Origin: Savagea sp.
GTDB taxonomy: Bacteria > Bacillota > Bacilli > Bacillales_A > Planococcaceae
Assembly: GCA_030152265.1 (NCBI GenBank)
Contig: JASLHQ010000214.1
Span: 1-6,414, forward strand
Length of the DNA stretch: 6,414 bases
Direction: 5' to 3'
Each line of letters starts with the position of its first letter. Within the stretch, counting starts at the first letter, position 1. Shown here in pieces: positions 1-5,116 of the stretch. The notes below the pieces were generated by a model that had not been told where the DNA came from, did no database searches, and saw only the letters and a list, made by a program, of their open reading frames with translations. A program made the translations under genes and the position numbers.

Positions 1-701
1 TCGTATGTTTTCGCTGTCGTATGTTGGTAGTCGCGTAATTTATTCGAAAAGGCGCGGAACGCTTCTCGACGTTTTTCTAAGTTCGGATGGGAATCCCATA
101 CCCCTTCGAAAGAGATGTAGCTTAAAGGGAAAGATTCATCATTCACTTGGAACGGCTCGAATGTCATATCGACGAGTTTCGTCGTATTGTATAAGCTATA
201 TGGTGAACTAAATGTTGAACCGAATGCTTTTAACGTTTTTTCGACTTCAGGATGAAGTTGATGTGGGATAAAAGCGATCACTTCATTTAAATAGGAAGCG
301 AGTGTCGGTTCTTGCTCAATCGCTTGTTGTAAAACGCTTTCATCTAATGCCGCAAGTTCACTTTCGACGAATGATAATTGGCTTGCGAGGCGTGAAGCGA
401 GTTGACTGAAGCCGCTCGCACGCATTTGAGCGTCCGTATTCGTTTCGTCAACGCTTGAAGCGAGGCTCGCATAAGCTCCGATCGGCACGAACTGCATGAG
501 CACTTGTTCATACGCTTGAACGATCGTGACGACAGAAGAAGCGTCGTTCATTTTTCCGACGTATTCATCATGAAACGTTTGGACAGCTGTTGTTAAACGT
601 TCAATCGCTTCTTCGTATTCTTTTTCTGAAGCGAATAAATCTTGTAAATTCCACGTTTCTTCAAGTTTAACTTGGTCACGTGAGGGTAATTGTTGAACCA
701 T
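1..701 (-). CDS. pepF: Oligoendopeptidase F, M3 family zinc peptidase (3' end beyond window)
   Basis: This frame is open on the minus strand from an ATG at 701 to the left edge, giving the first 233 residues of a protein whose family is usually about 600 residues long. The start reads MVQQLPSRDQVKLEETWNLQ, the typical opening of PepF-type peptidases (PSR...EETW.L.DLF). The visible part is helical and matches the PepF N-terminal region, followed by the start of the M3 catalytic domain (WDSHPNLEKRREAFRAF near residue 205-220). The HExxH zinc motif lies in the C-terminal half and is outside the window, so activity cannot be judged. These enzymes are cytoplasmic metallopeptidases that cut short peptides; the substrate here is unknown. 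The start is supported by AAGGAGG at 711-717, nine bases upstream. The gene is divergent from the DUF4870 gene. The family call is firm; pepF versus a paralogue of the same family is less certain. Confidence 0.88.
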   Translation of the reverse strand, partial: MVQQLPSRDQVKLEETWNLQDLFASEKEYEEAIERLTTAVQTFHDEYVGKMNDASSVVTIVQAYEQVLMQFVPIGAYASLASSVDETNTDAQMRASGFSQLASRLASQLSFVESELAALDESVLQQAIEQEPTLASYLNEVIAFIPHQLHPEVEKTLKAFGSTFSSPYSLYNTTKLVDMTFEPFQVNDESFPLSYISFEGVWDSHPNLEKRREAFRAFSNKLRDYQHTTAKTY

Positions 702-743
702 AATCTATTTCCTCCTTATTATTTCGAAATTCGAACTACTTGT

Positions 744-773
744 AGTATACGAAAAAGTTTGAAAAGAAGTAAA
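744..773 (-). promoter_or_regulatory. Candidate sigma-A promoter of pepF
   Basis: On the minus strand a -10 TATACT (744-749) lies 18 bases from a weak -35 TTTACT (768-773). The predicted transcript would start near 737 and leave a leader of about 36 nt before the pepF ATG. The leader contains TTCGAA-A-TTCGAA (723-735), a pair of palindromic hexamers with no assigned role. The -10 is good but the -35 matches only four of six bases, so this is tentative. Confidence 0.4.
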
Positions 774-780
774 GGAAAAA

Positions 781-808
781 TGAAACCGATTGAGAATTTA
801 TTCGTATA
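781..808 (+). promoter_or_regulatory. Sigma-W-type (ECF) promoter of the DUF4870 gene
   Basis: TGAAAC at 781-786 is followed after exactly 16 bases by CGTATA at 803-808. This matches the Bacillus sigma-W consensus (TGAAAC-N16-CGTA) perfectly in both elements and in spacing. Initiation would be expected around 814-818, about 25-30 nt before the ATG at 844. The neighbouring gene encodes a small membrane protein, which fits an envelope-stress regulon. Sigma-X and sigma-M recognise related elements, so the exact ECF factor is inferred. Confidence 0.75.
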
Positions 809-843
809 TAAGATATAAAGTAAAAGAGAAAAGGGTGATCAAT

Positions 844-1155
844 ATGACTTCAGCAAATAAAGGAACACGAATCATTTTACATTTAAGTGCACTGTTCGTA
901 CCGTTTTTAGGACCGCTCATCATTTATTTCGTACAAGACGACGCTTTAACGAAAAAGCTCGCTGTACAAGCGATGATTTTTAACGCGATTATGTGGGTAT
1001 GTATTGTCGTTTCAACATTTTTCTCTTGGTTCATTATCGGAATTCCGTTTTTAATTTTCTTCGGAATTGTAGAAATTGCCGTGCCGATCATCGGTGCGAT
1101 CAAAACGATGAACGACGAAGTGTATCAATACCCAATCGTCAAACATTTCATCTAA
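844..1155 (+). CDS. DUF4870 (Tic20-like) small membrane protein
   Basis: This 103-residue protein has hydrophobic stretches at about 11-30 and 44-85, the second long enough for two helices. It ends in the family's hallmark tail, a helix with GAIKTMN followed by YQYPIVKHFI. This pattern (LSALFVPFLGPLIIYFVQ, then an Ala/Asn-rich helix, then A/GIKxxN..xYxYP) identifies DUF4870. The molecular function is not known; the family is distantly related to Tic20. I chose the ATG at 844 because GGGTGAT at 833-839 pairs with the 16S rRNA 3' end. The in-frame TTG at 790 lies inside the spacer of the sigma-W-type promoter and would not be transcribed from it. The gene is monocistronic and ends at a strong terminator. 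The promoter suggests induction by cell-envelope stress, possibly as part of an antimicrobial or membrane-protection response; that role is inference. Confidence 0.85.
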   Translation: MTSANKGTRIILHLSALFVPFLGPLIIYFVQDDALTKKLAVQAMIFNAIMWVCIVVSTFFSWFIIGIPFLIFFGIVEIAVPIIGAIKTMNDEVYQYPIVKHFI

Positions 1156-1160
1156 TACAA

Positions 1161-1193
1161 AACGTCCGCTCTCAAAGAGTCGGACGTTTTTTT
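1161..1193 (+). terminator. Intrinsic terminator of the DUF4870 gene
   Basis: AACGTCCG-CTCT (1161-1172) pairs with AGAG-T-CGGACGTT (1176-1188) around a CAA loop with one bulged T. A run of seven T follows (1187-1193), starting six bases after the stop codon. Read on the minus strand the same hairpin has a weaker tail (TTTTGTATT), so it may also end the convergent mgtC operon, whose last stop codon begins two bases away. Confidence 0.88.
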
Positions 1194-1194
1194 G

Positions 1195-2025
1195 TTACAG
1201 TAAAGCGGAGAAAAGGCGCGTAAAAGAAAAGCGTGGTTTCGTCTGCTTTTTGCTTTCTTCGTTAACGTCGACAATGTCATCGACGGTAATGATACCGATC
1301 AGTTCATTCGTCATCGACACGACAGGAAGCAGTAGTAAGTCATGTTCGAAAATCGCTTCGACGGCGAGTTGTTGATGGACGTGTGGATGCAAAGCAATCA
1401 CTTGTTTTTTCATGACGGAATGAAGCGGTGTCGCACCATCTTTAATGACGAGTAATTCGCGTAAAGAGAGGACACCCATCAATTTATTATCGTCATTGAC
1501 GACGAAAAGGTAATAGATAGATTCCGCGTCTTTCGCGACGTTACGAATATGTTGTAACGCTTCATCTGCTGTTGCGTTTTCTGAAATCGAGACGAATTCC
1601 GTCGTCATAATAGAGCCGACCGAGTCTTCGTCATACGATAATATCTCTTCCAATTGTGCTCGTTTTTTCTCCGGAAGCAATGTGTAAAAGGATTCACGTT
1701 CTTCCGGGCTTACTTGTTCAAGCAATGTGACGAATTCGTCTGTTCGCAGTTGTTTGAACATTTCGGAGCGCAATTCTTTATCGAGTTCTTCGACGATGAT
1801 CGCTTGATGTTCGATCGATAGTTTCCCGAAAATTTGCGAAACGAGTTCGCTCGGAACGATTCCGTAAAATAGTTGGCGACGTTCTCGCGTTAATTCTTTA
1901 AAATATTTTAATTGATAGTGTAAAGGCAATTGTTCAAAGTCGACGAGAAATTGTGAAGGGCTTTCTTTTAAATAAATCGTTAAGTAATACGTATACTCCT
2001 CCCAGTTTTTAATTGTTAAGTTCAT
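1195..2025 (-). CDS. Stand-alone MgtE intracellular-domain protein (MgtE_N plus CBS pair, no channel)
   Basis: This 276-residue soluble protein has an MgtE_N superhelical domain at about 25-130. It is followed by the signature segment YDEDSVGSIMTTEFVSI (131-147) that opens CBS1 (about 137-195), then CBS2 (about 200-256) ending in IGIITVDDIVDV. In full-length MgtE (about 450 residues) these domains sense cytosolic Mg2+ and gate a C-terminal five-helix channel. Here the protein stops just after CBS2 with a short basic and aromatic tail (KKQTKPRFSFTRLFSALL), and no transmembrane segment follows. The stop lies beside the operon terminator and no remnant of a channel follows in any frame, so this looks like a real domain architecture rather than a broken mgtE. 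The start ATG has TAGGAGGT at 2032-2039. The gene follows the mgtC-like gene by 11 bases under the M-box, so a Mg2+-related regulatory or sensor role is likely. The partner is unknown; the co-transcribed MgtC-type protein is the obvious candidate. Confidence 0.88.
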   Translation of the reverse strand: MNLTIKNWEEYTYYLTIYLKESPSQFLVDFEQLPLHYQLKYFKELTRERRQLFYGIVPSELVSQIFGKLSIEHQAIIVEELDKELRSEMFKQLRTDEFVTLLEQVSPEERESFYTLLPEKKRAQLEEILSYDEDSVGSIMTTEFVSISENATADEALQHIRNVAKDAESIYYLFVVNDDNKLMGVLSLRELLVIKDGATPLHSVMKKQVIALHPHVHQQLAVEAIFEHDLLLLPVVSMTNELIGIITVDDIVDVNEESKKQTKPRFSFTRLFSALL

Positions 2026-2031
2026 TTGAAT

Positions 2032-2039
2032 ACCTCCTA
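2032..2039 (-). promoter_or_regulatory. RBS of the MgtE-N/CBS gene overlapping the mgtC-like stop codon
   Basis: On the minus strand the mgtC-like stop codon TAG (2037-2039) is the first part of TAGGAGGT, the ribosome binding site of the next gene, with seven bases between GGAGG and its ATG. The overlap supports a bicistronic unit with possible translational coupling. Confidence 0.8.
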
Positions 2040-2747
2040 TAAACGTTCGATTTTCACACCGATGACGTCATCGATTTTTTTAAACATATAATAAATTTCG
2101 GTCGTATATTCATCTTCAGGTGCGGAGAGCACGAGATTAATTTTTTGTTGACCGTTTTCGATATCTTGAATCCGCATTTTGCGCACCGTTAAATCTTTGC
2201 TCATATTGCCTGCTAAACTCGTCGTTTGTCCTTCGATCGATTGTAGTAATTCAGTCATTTTTGAATTAGGGTTCATAATAATTTGTACGGCAATTTCACG
2301 TTCACGCAATCGTTTCGGGCCGAATCGTTTCACGATGAACGGTAAGACGTTTACGGATAAAATGAATAAAATAACAGCGAATGTCGCTTCTAAGTAAAGG
2401 CCAACGCCTACTGCAATGCCGAGTCCAGAAGCGGACCAAATGAGTGCAGCACTCGTCAATCCTGAAATGACGTCGTTCGTGCGACGTAAAATAACACCTG
2501 CTCCTAAAAAACCGACTCCACTTACAATTTGAGCAGTGAGGCGCATCGGGTCCATATTGCGGAAAGTCGGTGTAGCGTAAGTCAAAAAGGATTGAATCGA
2601 TACAATCGTAATGAGACAGCTCGCGACGCTAATAATCATCGACGTCTTCATGCCGAGTGGCTTATGTTTGAGCTGTCGATCGAGTCCGATAAAAAAACCG
2701 AGTATGAGGGCGAAAAATAATTTGAAAATCATTTCGTAATGCGTCAT
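2037..2747 (-). CDS. MgtC/SapB family membrane protein
   Basis: This 236-residue protein begins MTHYEMIFKLFFALILGFFI. It has about five hydrophobic helices at 6-21, 34-56, 72-88, 98-114 and 117-138. The family signatures are visible: GLDRQLKHKPLGMKT at 21-35 (MgtC R..K..G..T motif) and GVGFLGAGVILR at 77-88. A soluble C-terminal domain at about 150-236 resembles the ACT-like tail of longer MgtC/SapB members. MgtC proteins are linked to growth in low Mg2+ and, in Salmonella, to inhibition of the F1Fo ATP synthase; they are not proven Mg2+ transporters. An upstream extension of the frame to 2879 is possible on paper but lies in the riboswitch and terminator. I use the ATG at 2747, eight bases from a perfect AGAAAGGAGGT site. 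Another in-frame ATG at 2753 sits only two bases from GGAGG and is less likely. The M-box ahead of it implies expression when cellular Mg2+ falls. Confidence 0.92.
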   Translation of the reverse strand: MTHYEMIFKLFFALILGFFIGLDRQLKHKPLGMKTSMIISVASCLITIVSIQSFLTYATPTFRNMDPMRLTAQIVSGVGFLGAGVILRRTNDVISGLTSAALIWSASGLGIAVGVGLYLEATFAVILFILSVNVLPFIVKRFGPKRLREREIAVQIIMNPNSKMTELLQSIEGQTTSLAGNMSKDLTVRKMRIQDIENGQQKINLVLSAPEDEYTTEIYYMFKKIDDVIGVKIERL

Positions 2748-2754
2748 CTTCATA

Positions 2755-2765
2755 ACCTCCTTTCT
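2755..2765 (-). promoter_or_regulatory. RBS that decides the mgtC-like start
   Basis: AGAAAGGAGGT on the minus strand is fully complementary to the 16S rRNA 3' end. GGAGG is eight bases from the ATG at 2747 but only two bases from the ATG at 2753, favouring the former. The site lies directly after the terminator U-tract, so it is transcribed only when the riboswitch allows read-through. Confidence 0.75.
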
Positions 2766-2801
2766 AAAAAAACAAAAAACATCCCTCCGAAGAAGGATGT
2801 T
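2766..2801 (-). terminator. Riboswitch-controlled intrinsic terminator
   Basis: On the minus strand AACATCCTTC pairs with GAGGGATGTT around a UUCG tetraloop (2778-2801), giving a 10-bp stem with one G-U pair. It is followed by TTTTTT-G-TTTTTTT-type tails (2766-2779). It sits between the M-box aptamer and the mgtC-like RBS and serves as the expression platform. Confidence 0.93.
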
Positions 2802-2865
2802 ACATGACGTAGTGACCGAATCGCTAAAAAAGCGAATCAGAAAACAGATTCCATAACCTCCTTCG
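2788..2865 (-). promoter_or_regulatory. Antiterminator pairing of the M-box expression platform
   Basis: On the minus strand CGAAGGAGG (2857-2865), which forms the 3' strand of aptamer helix P1, is complementary over nine continuous pairs (one G-U) to CCTTCTTCG (2788-2796), the 5' arm and loop of the terminator. The two pairings exclude each other. With Mg2+ bound, P1 forms and the terminator is free to fold; without Mg2+, the antiterminator forms and mgtC is transcribed. Between the two strands lie two small competing hairpins, GAATC/GATTC and ATTCGCT/AGCGATT. Confidence 0.75.
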
Positions 2866-3009
2866 TAGAGCTTTAGCACTGTATGACATAGGCAAAAACC
2901 AGCTACATTAAAAACGACCTTAGCTCGATCGTTCCTGCTGACCCGTTGGCGTCTTTAGACGTTTCTGGGCAGTAGCATATCTTCATACAGGAGCCTCACC
3001 TAACGAGGG
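2860..3009 (-). ncRNA. M-box (ykoK) magnesium riboswitch aptamer
   Basis: The minus-strand leader carries the conserved M-box blocks in order: TCGTTAGGTGAGGCTCCTGT, ATGCTACTGCCCA, AACGTCTAAAGACGCCAACG, GGGTCAGCAGG, CTAAGGTCG, AATGTAGCTGG, CCTATGTCATACAGTGCTAA and AGCTCTACGA. P1 is CCCTCGT (3003-3009) against ACGAAGG (2860-2866) with one C-A mismatch. This class binds several Mg2+ ions, compacts, and in Bacillales usually shuts off Mg2+ transport genes by terminating transcription. The visible terminator and antiterminator agree with an off-switch. The controlled genes are the mgtC-like gene and the MgtE-N/CBS gene. I recognise the aptamer from its consensus; a covariance-model search was not run. 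Confidence 0.95.
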
Positions 3010-3010
3010 C

Positions 3011-3026
3011 TGTGCATTGAAGCACA
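3011..3026 (-). other. Short hairpin at the 5' end of the M-box transcript
   Basis: TGTGC-TTCAAT-GCACA on the minus strand forms a 5-bp stem next to the expected transcription start and just before the aptamer. It has no U-tract, so it is not a terminator. A 5'-stabilising role is possible but unproven. Confidence 0.4.
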
Positions 3027-3032
3027 TTTAAT

Positions 3033-3061
3033 AATATACCAAAGAATACCATCAACGTCAA
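3033..3061 (-). promoter_or_regulatory. Sigma-A promoter of the M-box/mgtC operon
   Basis: On the minus strand TTGACG (3056-3061) and TATATT (3033-3038) are separated by an ideal 17 bases, with initiation expected near 3026. The -35 overlaps the TGA stop codon of ydbT (3058-3060), so this promoter is packed directly against the upstream gene. Confidence 0.8.
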
Positions 3062-4551
3062 CTTTCAAACGTTTCTACTTGACGGTTTGCATACCATTGG
3101 ATAAAGGTTTCCGCAAAGTCTGTCGGAACATCTTGAATCGTATGAACGTGAATCGGTTTTGAACGGTTCGTCATGACGACGGTGCAAAGTCCGAACATTT
3201 TTTGAAAAGCGGAACGTTTCACTTCGATTTCGATTATTAAGTTCCGTTTCGTAATAAATGTTTCAGTCGTCCAAGCACCTGTTTTTAATACGATATGTTC
3301 ACCGTCGATTTGGTATCGAGTAAAGGCATATTCGAGTAGGCGTCCTGCATATGTGAGAAATAGCGCGAGCGCTCCCCACCAATAGCTCTTACCCCAAAAA
3401 TGAACGACGATAAACACGATGATTGCAAAGATTGGCAAGCGAATTAATTTCATCCAAAGGGAACTTTTCGGTAATTTTTCTAATGTCGGTTGAATCGCAA
3501 ATTGAGGCAAAATGTCGTTAAGCAATGTCGCTGATTTTTTGACAGGCAAGAACGGATAAAAAGAATTCGCTTCTTGTTCGATATCCCCGATTTTTCCGAC
3601 GCTAATTAATTTAATTTGAGATAGTTTGAACAATCGTTTTAAAAACGTTTGTTCAATTTGAATTCCTTGGACATTTTTCTTTTTCATCGTGAACGATTGT
3701 TCCGAAAATACGCCACGTTGAATGTAGACGCGGTCGTCATCAGATTCAATCGTAAAGCGGCCGAAGCGGAAGTACGTAATGATGAAGCCGAAGACGAGCG
3801 AAATGAGTAAAAGTGCGATAGAAGCTGCCGCAATGAGTAACCAATTGCCACTGAATAAATCGAACCAGCGACTCGCTTGATCTTCCAATTTAAATAAGTC
3901 GATCGCTTTAAAAAATAATGTCGCTAAAATCGGGATGAGAGCGAAAAAGCTGAGCGATGCGAATGTCGCTCGAACGGTATCGCGCTCTGTCGGTTCAAAA
4001 TGAAGTGTACGCTGTTCTTTCGAAGTGAATTCGATAGCCGGTTCGCTTGCCTCACTTAATCGCATATCCCACTGTGCGTTAGGTAGTTGAGGACCGAATG
4101 TAACTTGTTTTCGTTTAGCGTGTAATTTGCGCTCGATTTCTGTCGCTTCTTCAGGACGGATCGCATCGAGTTCAATGGAAGCATCGTCTCCTGTTGCGCC
4201 TGTTTCGAGCGTCAATGTCGTTAAACCGAGTATTTTATGGAGCGCGGACGTTTTTCGTTGAATGTTTTGAATCCGATCATAATCGATCGTTTGTCTCGTT
4301 TTCGAAAAAATGCCATGTTTTAAGACGACTTGTTCTTCTTCAAAACGATACGTCGTCGTCCGCCATGTTAATATCGCTTCAATGATGCTCCAAACGATGA
4401 AAAATAGCGCCACGTAGCGAGCGATTGTCCACAATAACGCATCATTGTTAAAGTTGAAAACAAAAATAAGAAGGAGCGGGAAAAACCAACTTTTAAAAAA
4501 GGAAGCAATTTGAAGAATGACTGATAAAAAATGAAAGCGTCTATTTTCCAT
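3058..4551 (-). CDS. ydbT: YdbT-like membrane protein with three bacterial PH (bPH2) repeats
   Basis: The 497-residue protein has paired hydrophobic segments at about 22-62, 195-260 and 368-408. Each pair is followed by a bPH2 (DUF304) domain at about 66-143, 260-345 and 410-485. The repeats share a pattern of a short hydrophobic strand, a GxF/GxW turn, a basic strand, then a helix ending in a GL-like motif: KHGIFSKTRQTIDYDRIQNI, QRGVFSEQSFTMKKKNVQGI and KTGAWTTETFITKRNLIIEI. Length and architecture match B. subtilis YdbT, which with YdbS belongs to the sigma-W regulon and has been linked to resistance against antimicrobial compounds made by other bacilli. The biochemical mechanism is unknown. 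The start ATG overlaps the ydbS stop by one base (TAATG), pointing to translational coupling; the upstream RBS is weak. No terminator is visible after the stop codon, and the next promoter begins inside it. Confidence 0.9.
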   Translation of the reverse strand: MENRRFHFLSVILQIASFFKSWFFPLLLIFVFNFNNDALLWTIARYVALFFIVWSIIEAILTWRTTTYRFEEEQVVLKHGIFSKTRQTIDYDRIQNIQRKTSALHKILGLTTLTLETGATGDDASIELDAIRPEEATEIERKLHAKRKQVTFGPQLPNAQWDMRLSEASEPAIEFTSKEQRTLHFEPTERDTVRATFASLSFFALIPILATLFFKAIDLFKLEDQASRWFDLFSGNWLLIAAASIALLLISLVFGFIITYFRFGRFTIESDDDRVYIQRGVFSEQSFTMKKKNVQGIQIEQTFLKRLFKLSQIKLISVGKIGDIEQEANSFYPFLPVKKSATLLNDILPQFAIQPTLEKLPKSSLWMKLIRLPIFAIIVFIVVHFWGKSYWWGALALFLTYAGRLLEYAFTRYQIDGEHIVLKTGAWTTETFITKRNLIIEIEVKRSAFQKMFGLCTVVMTNRSKPIHVHTIQDVPTDFAETFIQWYANRQVETFES

Positions 4552-5048
4552 TACACTTCCACTTCCTTCACTTTAGCGTAGTGGGCAATTTCCTCTCGTA
4601 AACGTAATGCTTCATCTTCGGGGAGGCCTGGAATTGTATGTTCTGACCCCATCGTGCCGATGCGCAATGTGTATAATCCGTATTTGCGCAAAATAGGTCC
4701 TTGATTCGTCGCGACGAATTGTACTTTCGTCATCGGAATCATTTCATAATGTTCGAAGAGACGACCGCGTTTTAATTGAACGTATTGTTCATCGACTTCA
4801 TATGCCCAATTGACGACGGTAAATTTAGATTGAAAGAAAAAATCCCATACATTATCGAGAACGATGAGTGCGCCGATGACGTATAAAACGATATTAATCC
4901 AGTTGAACCAATCAAAATAATAACTCACGCCTAATAAAATTCCGACGACGAGAATTTCTACGATGAATTCAAGAACTGCATTTACTTTCAGCACTTTCGT
5001 ATAGGAAGGGGAAAGTTTTCCTGTTAAATGAGCGTATATGTTTTCCAA
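4551..5048 (-). CDS. ydbS: YdbS-like bacterial PH-domain membrane protein
   Basis: This is a protein of about 165 residues with two hydrophobic helices (about 22-43 and 49-67) followed by one bPH2 domain (about 77-157, including YEVDEQYVQLKRGRLFEHYE and MIPMTKVQFV). Its order and size match B. subtilis YdbS, the partner of YdbT. The start is ambiguous. A GTG at 5057 would give 168 residues but has AAAGG only one base upstream. The TTG at 5048 sits ten bases after AAAGG (eight after GGTG), a normal distance, so I prefer it. The gene overlaps ydbT by one base and is preceded by a sigma-W-like promoter. Family assignment is firm; start choice is moderate. Confidence 0.85.
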   Translation of the reverse strand: MENIYAHLTGKLSPSYTKVLKVNAVLEFIVEILVVGILLGVSYYFDWFNWINIVLYVIGALIVLDNVWDFFFQSKFTVVNWAYEVDEQYVQLKRGRLFEHYEMIPMTKVQFVATNQGPILRKYGLYTLRIGTMGSEHTIPGLPEDEALRLREEIAHYAKVKEVEV

Positions 5049-5052
5049 TTGC

Positions 5053-5080
5053 TTCACACCTTTCGTTATAATAGTATATA
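5053..5080 (+). promoter_or_regulatory. Candidate sigma-A promoter of the isochorismatase-family gene
   Basis: On the plus strand TTCACA (5053-5058) and TATATA (5075-5080) are 16 bases apart. A perfect TATAAT at 5067-5072 also exists but has no -35 at a normal distance. The region is only 59 bases between divergent genes, so this promoter overlaps the ydbS promoter on the other strand and the two could interfere. Confidence 0.35.
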
Positions 5081-5093
5081 CGGAAACCGTATA
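5077..5093. repeat. Perfect 17-bp inverted repeat between ydbS and the isochorismatase-family gene
   Basis: TATACGG-AAA-CCGTATA is a perfect palindrome with 7-bp arms and a 3-base centre. It contains the sigma-W-like -10 of ydbST and part of the spacer, and lies just upstream of the plus-strand RBS. It could be an operator for a dimeric regulator or a coincidence of the -10 sequence. Confidence 0.6.
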
Positions 5094-5104
5094 AAAAAGT
5101 TACA
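5077..5104 (-). promoter_or_regulatory. Sigma-W-like promoter of ydbST
   Basis: On the minus strand TGTAAC (5099-5104) is followed by a T-rich spacer of exactly 16 bases and then CGTATA (5077-5082). Compared with the sigma-W consensus TGAAAC-N16-CGTATA only one base differs. Initiation would be near 5070, giving a leader of about 20 nt before the TTG start. B. subtilis ydbST is a known sigma-W operon, which strengthens the call. Confidence 0.65.
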
Positions 5105-5116
5105 GGAGGGGAAGAA

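Noticed and set aside
5..211. Plus-strand open frame of 68 codons
   Set aside because: It is antisense to pepF, lacks an RBS and resembles no family; a shadow of the real gene.
790..843. TTG start 18 codons upstream of the DUF4870 ATG
   Set aside because: It lies within the spacer of the sigma-W-type promoter, and the ATG at 844 has the RBS and begins the family-like sequence.
993..1223. Plus-strand open frame in another frame of the DUF4870 gene
   Set aside because: It overlaps the DUF4870 gene and runs through its terminator; composition (Arg/Cys/Asn-rich) is typical of an out-of-frame shadow.
1195..2025. Truncated or frameshifted full-length mgtE pseudogene
   Set aside because: The reading frame is clean, CBS2 is complete, the stop abuts a terminator and the next gene, and no channel remnant follows in any frame.
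2748..2879. 44-codon N-terminal extension of the mgtC-like gene
   Set aside because: The extension is encoded by the riboswitch platform and terminator, and a perfect RBS supports the start at 2747.
3011..3026. Hairpin TGTGC/GCACA as a ydbT terminator
   Set aside because: Only five base pairs and no following U-tract, so it cannot be an intrinsic terminator.
4194..4385. Plus-strand open frame inside ydbT
   Set aside because: Antisense shadow without RBS or recognisable family; the minus frame has clear PH-domain repeats.
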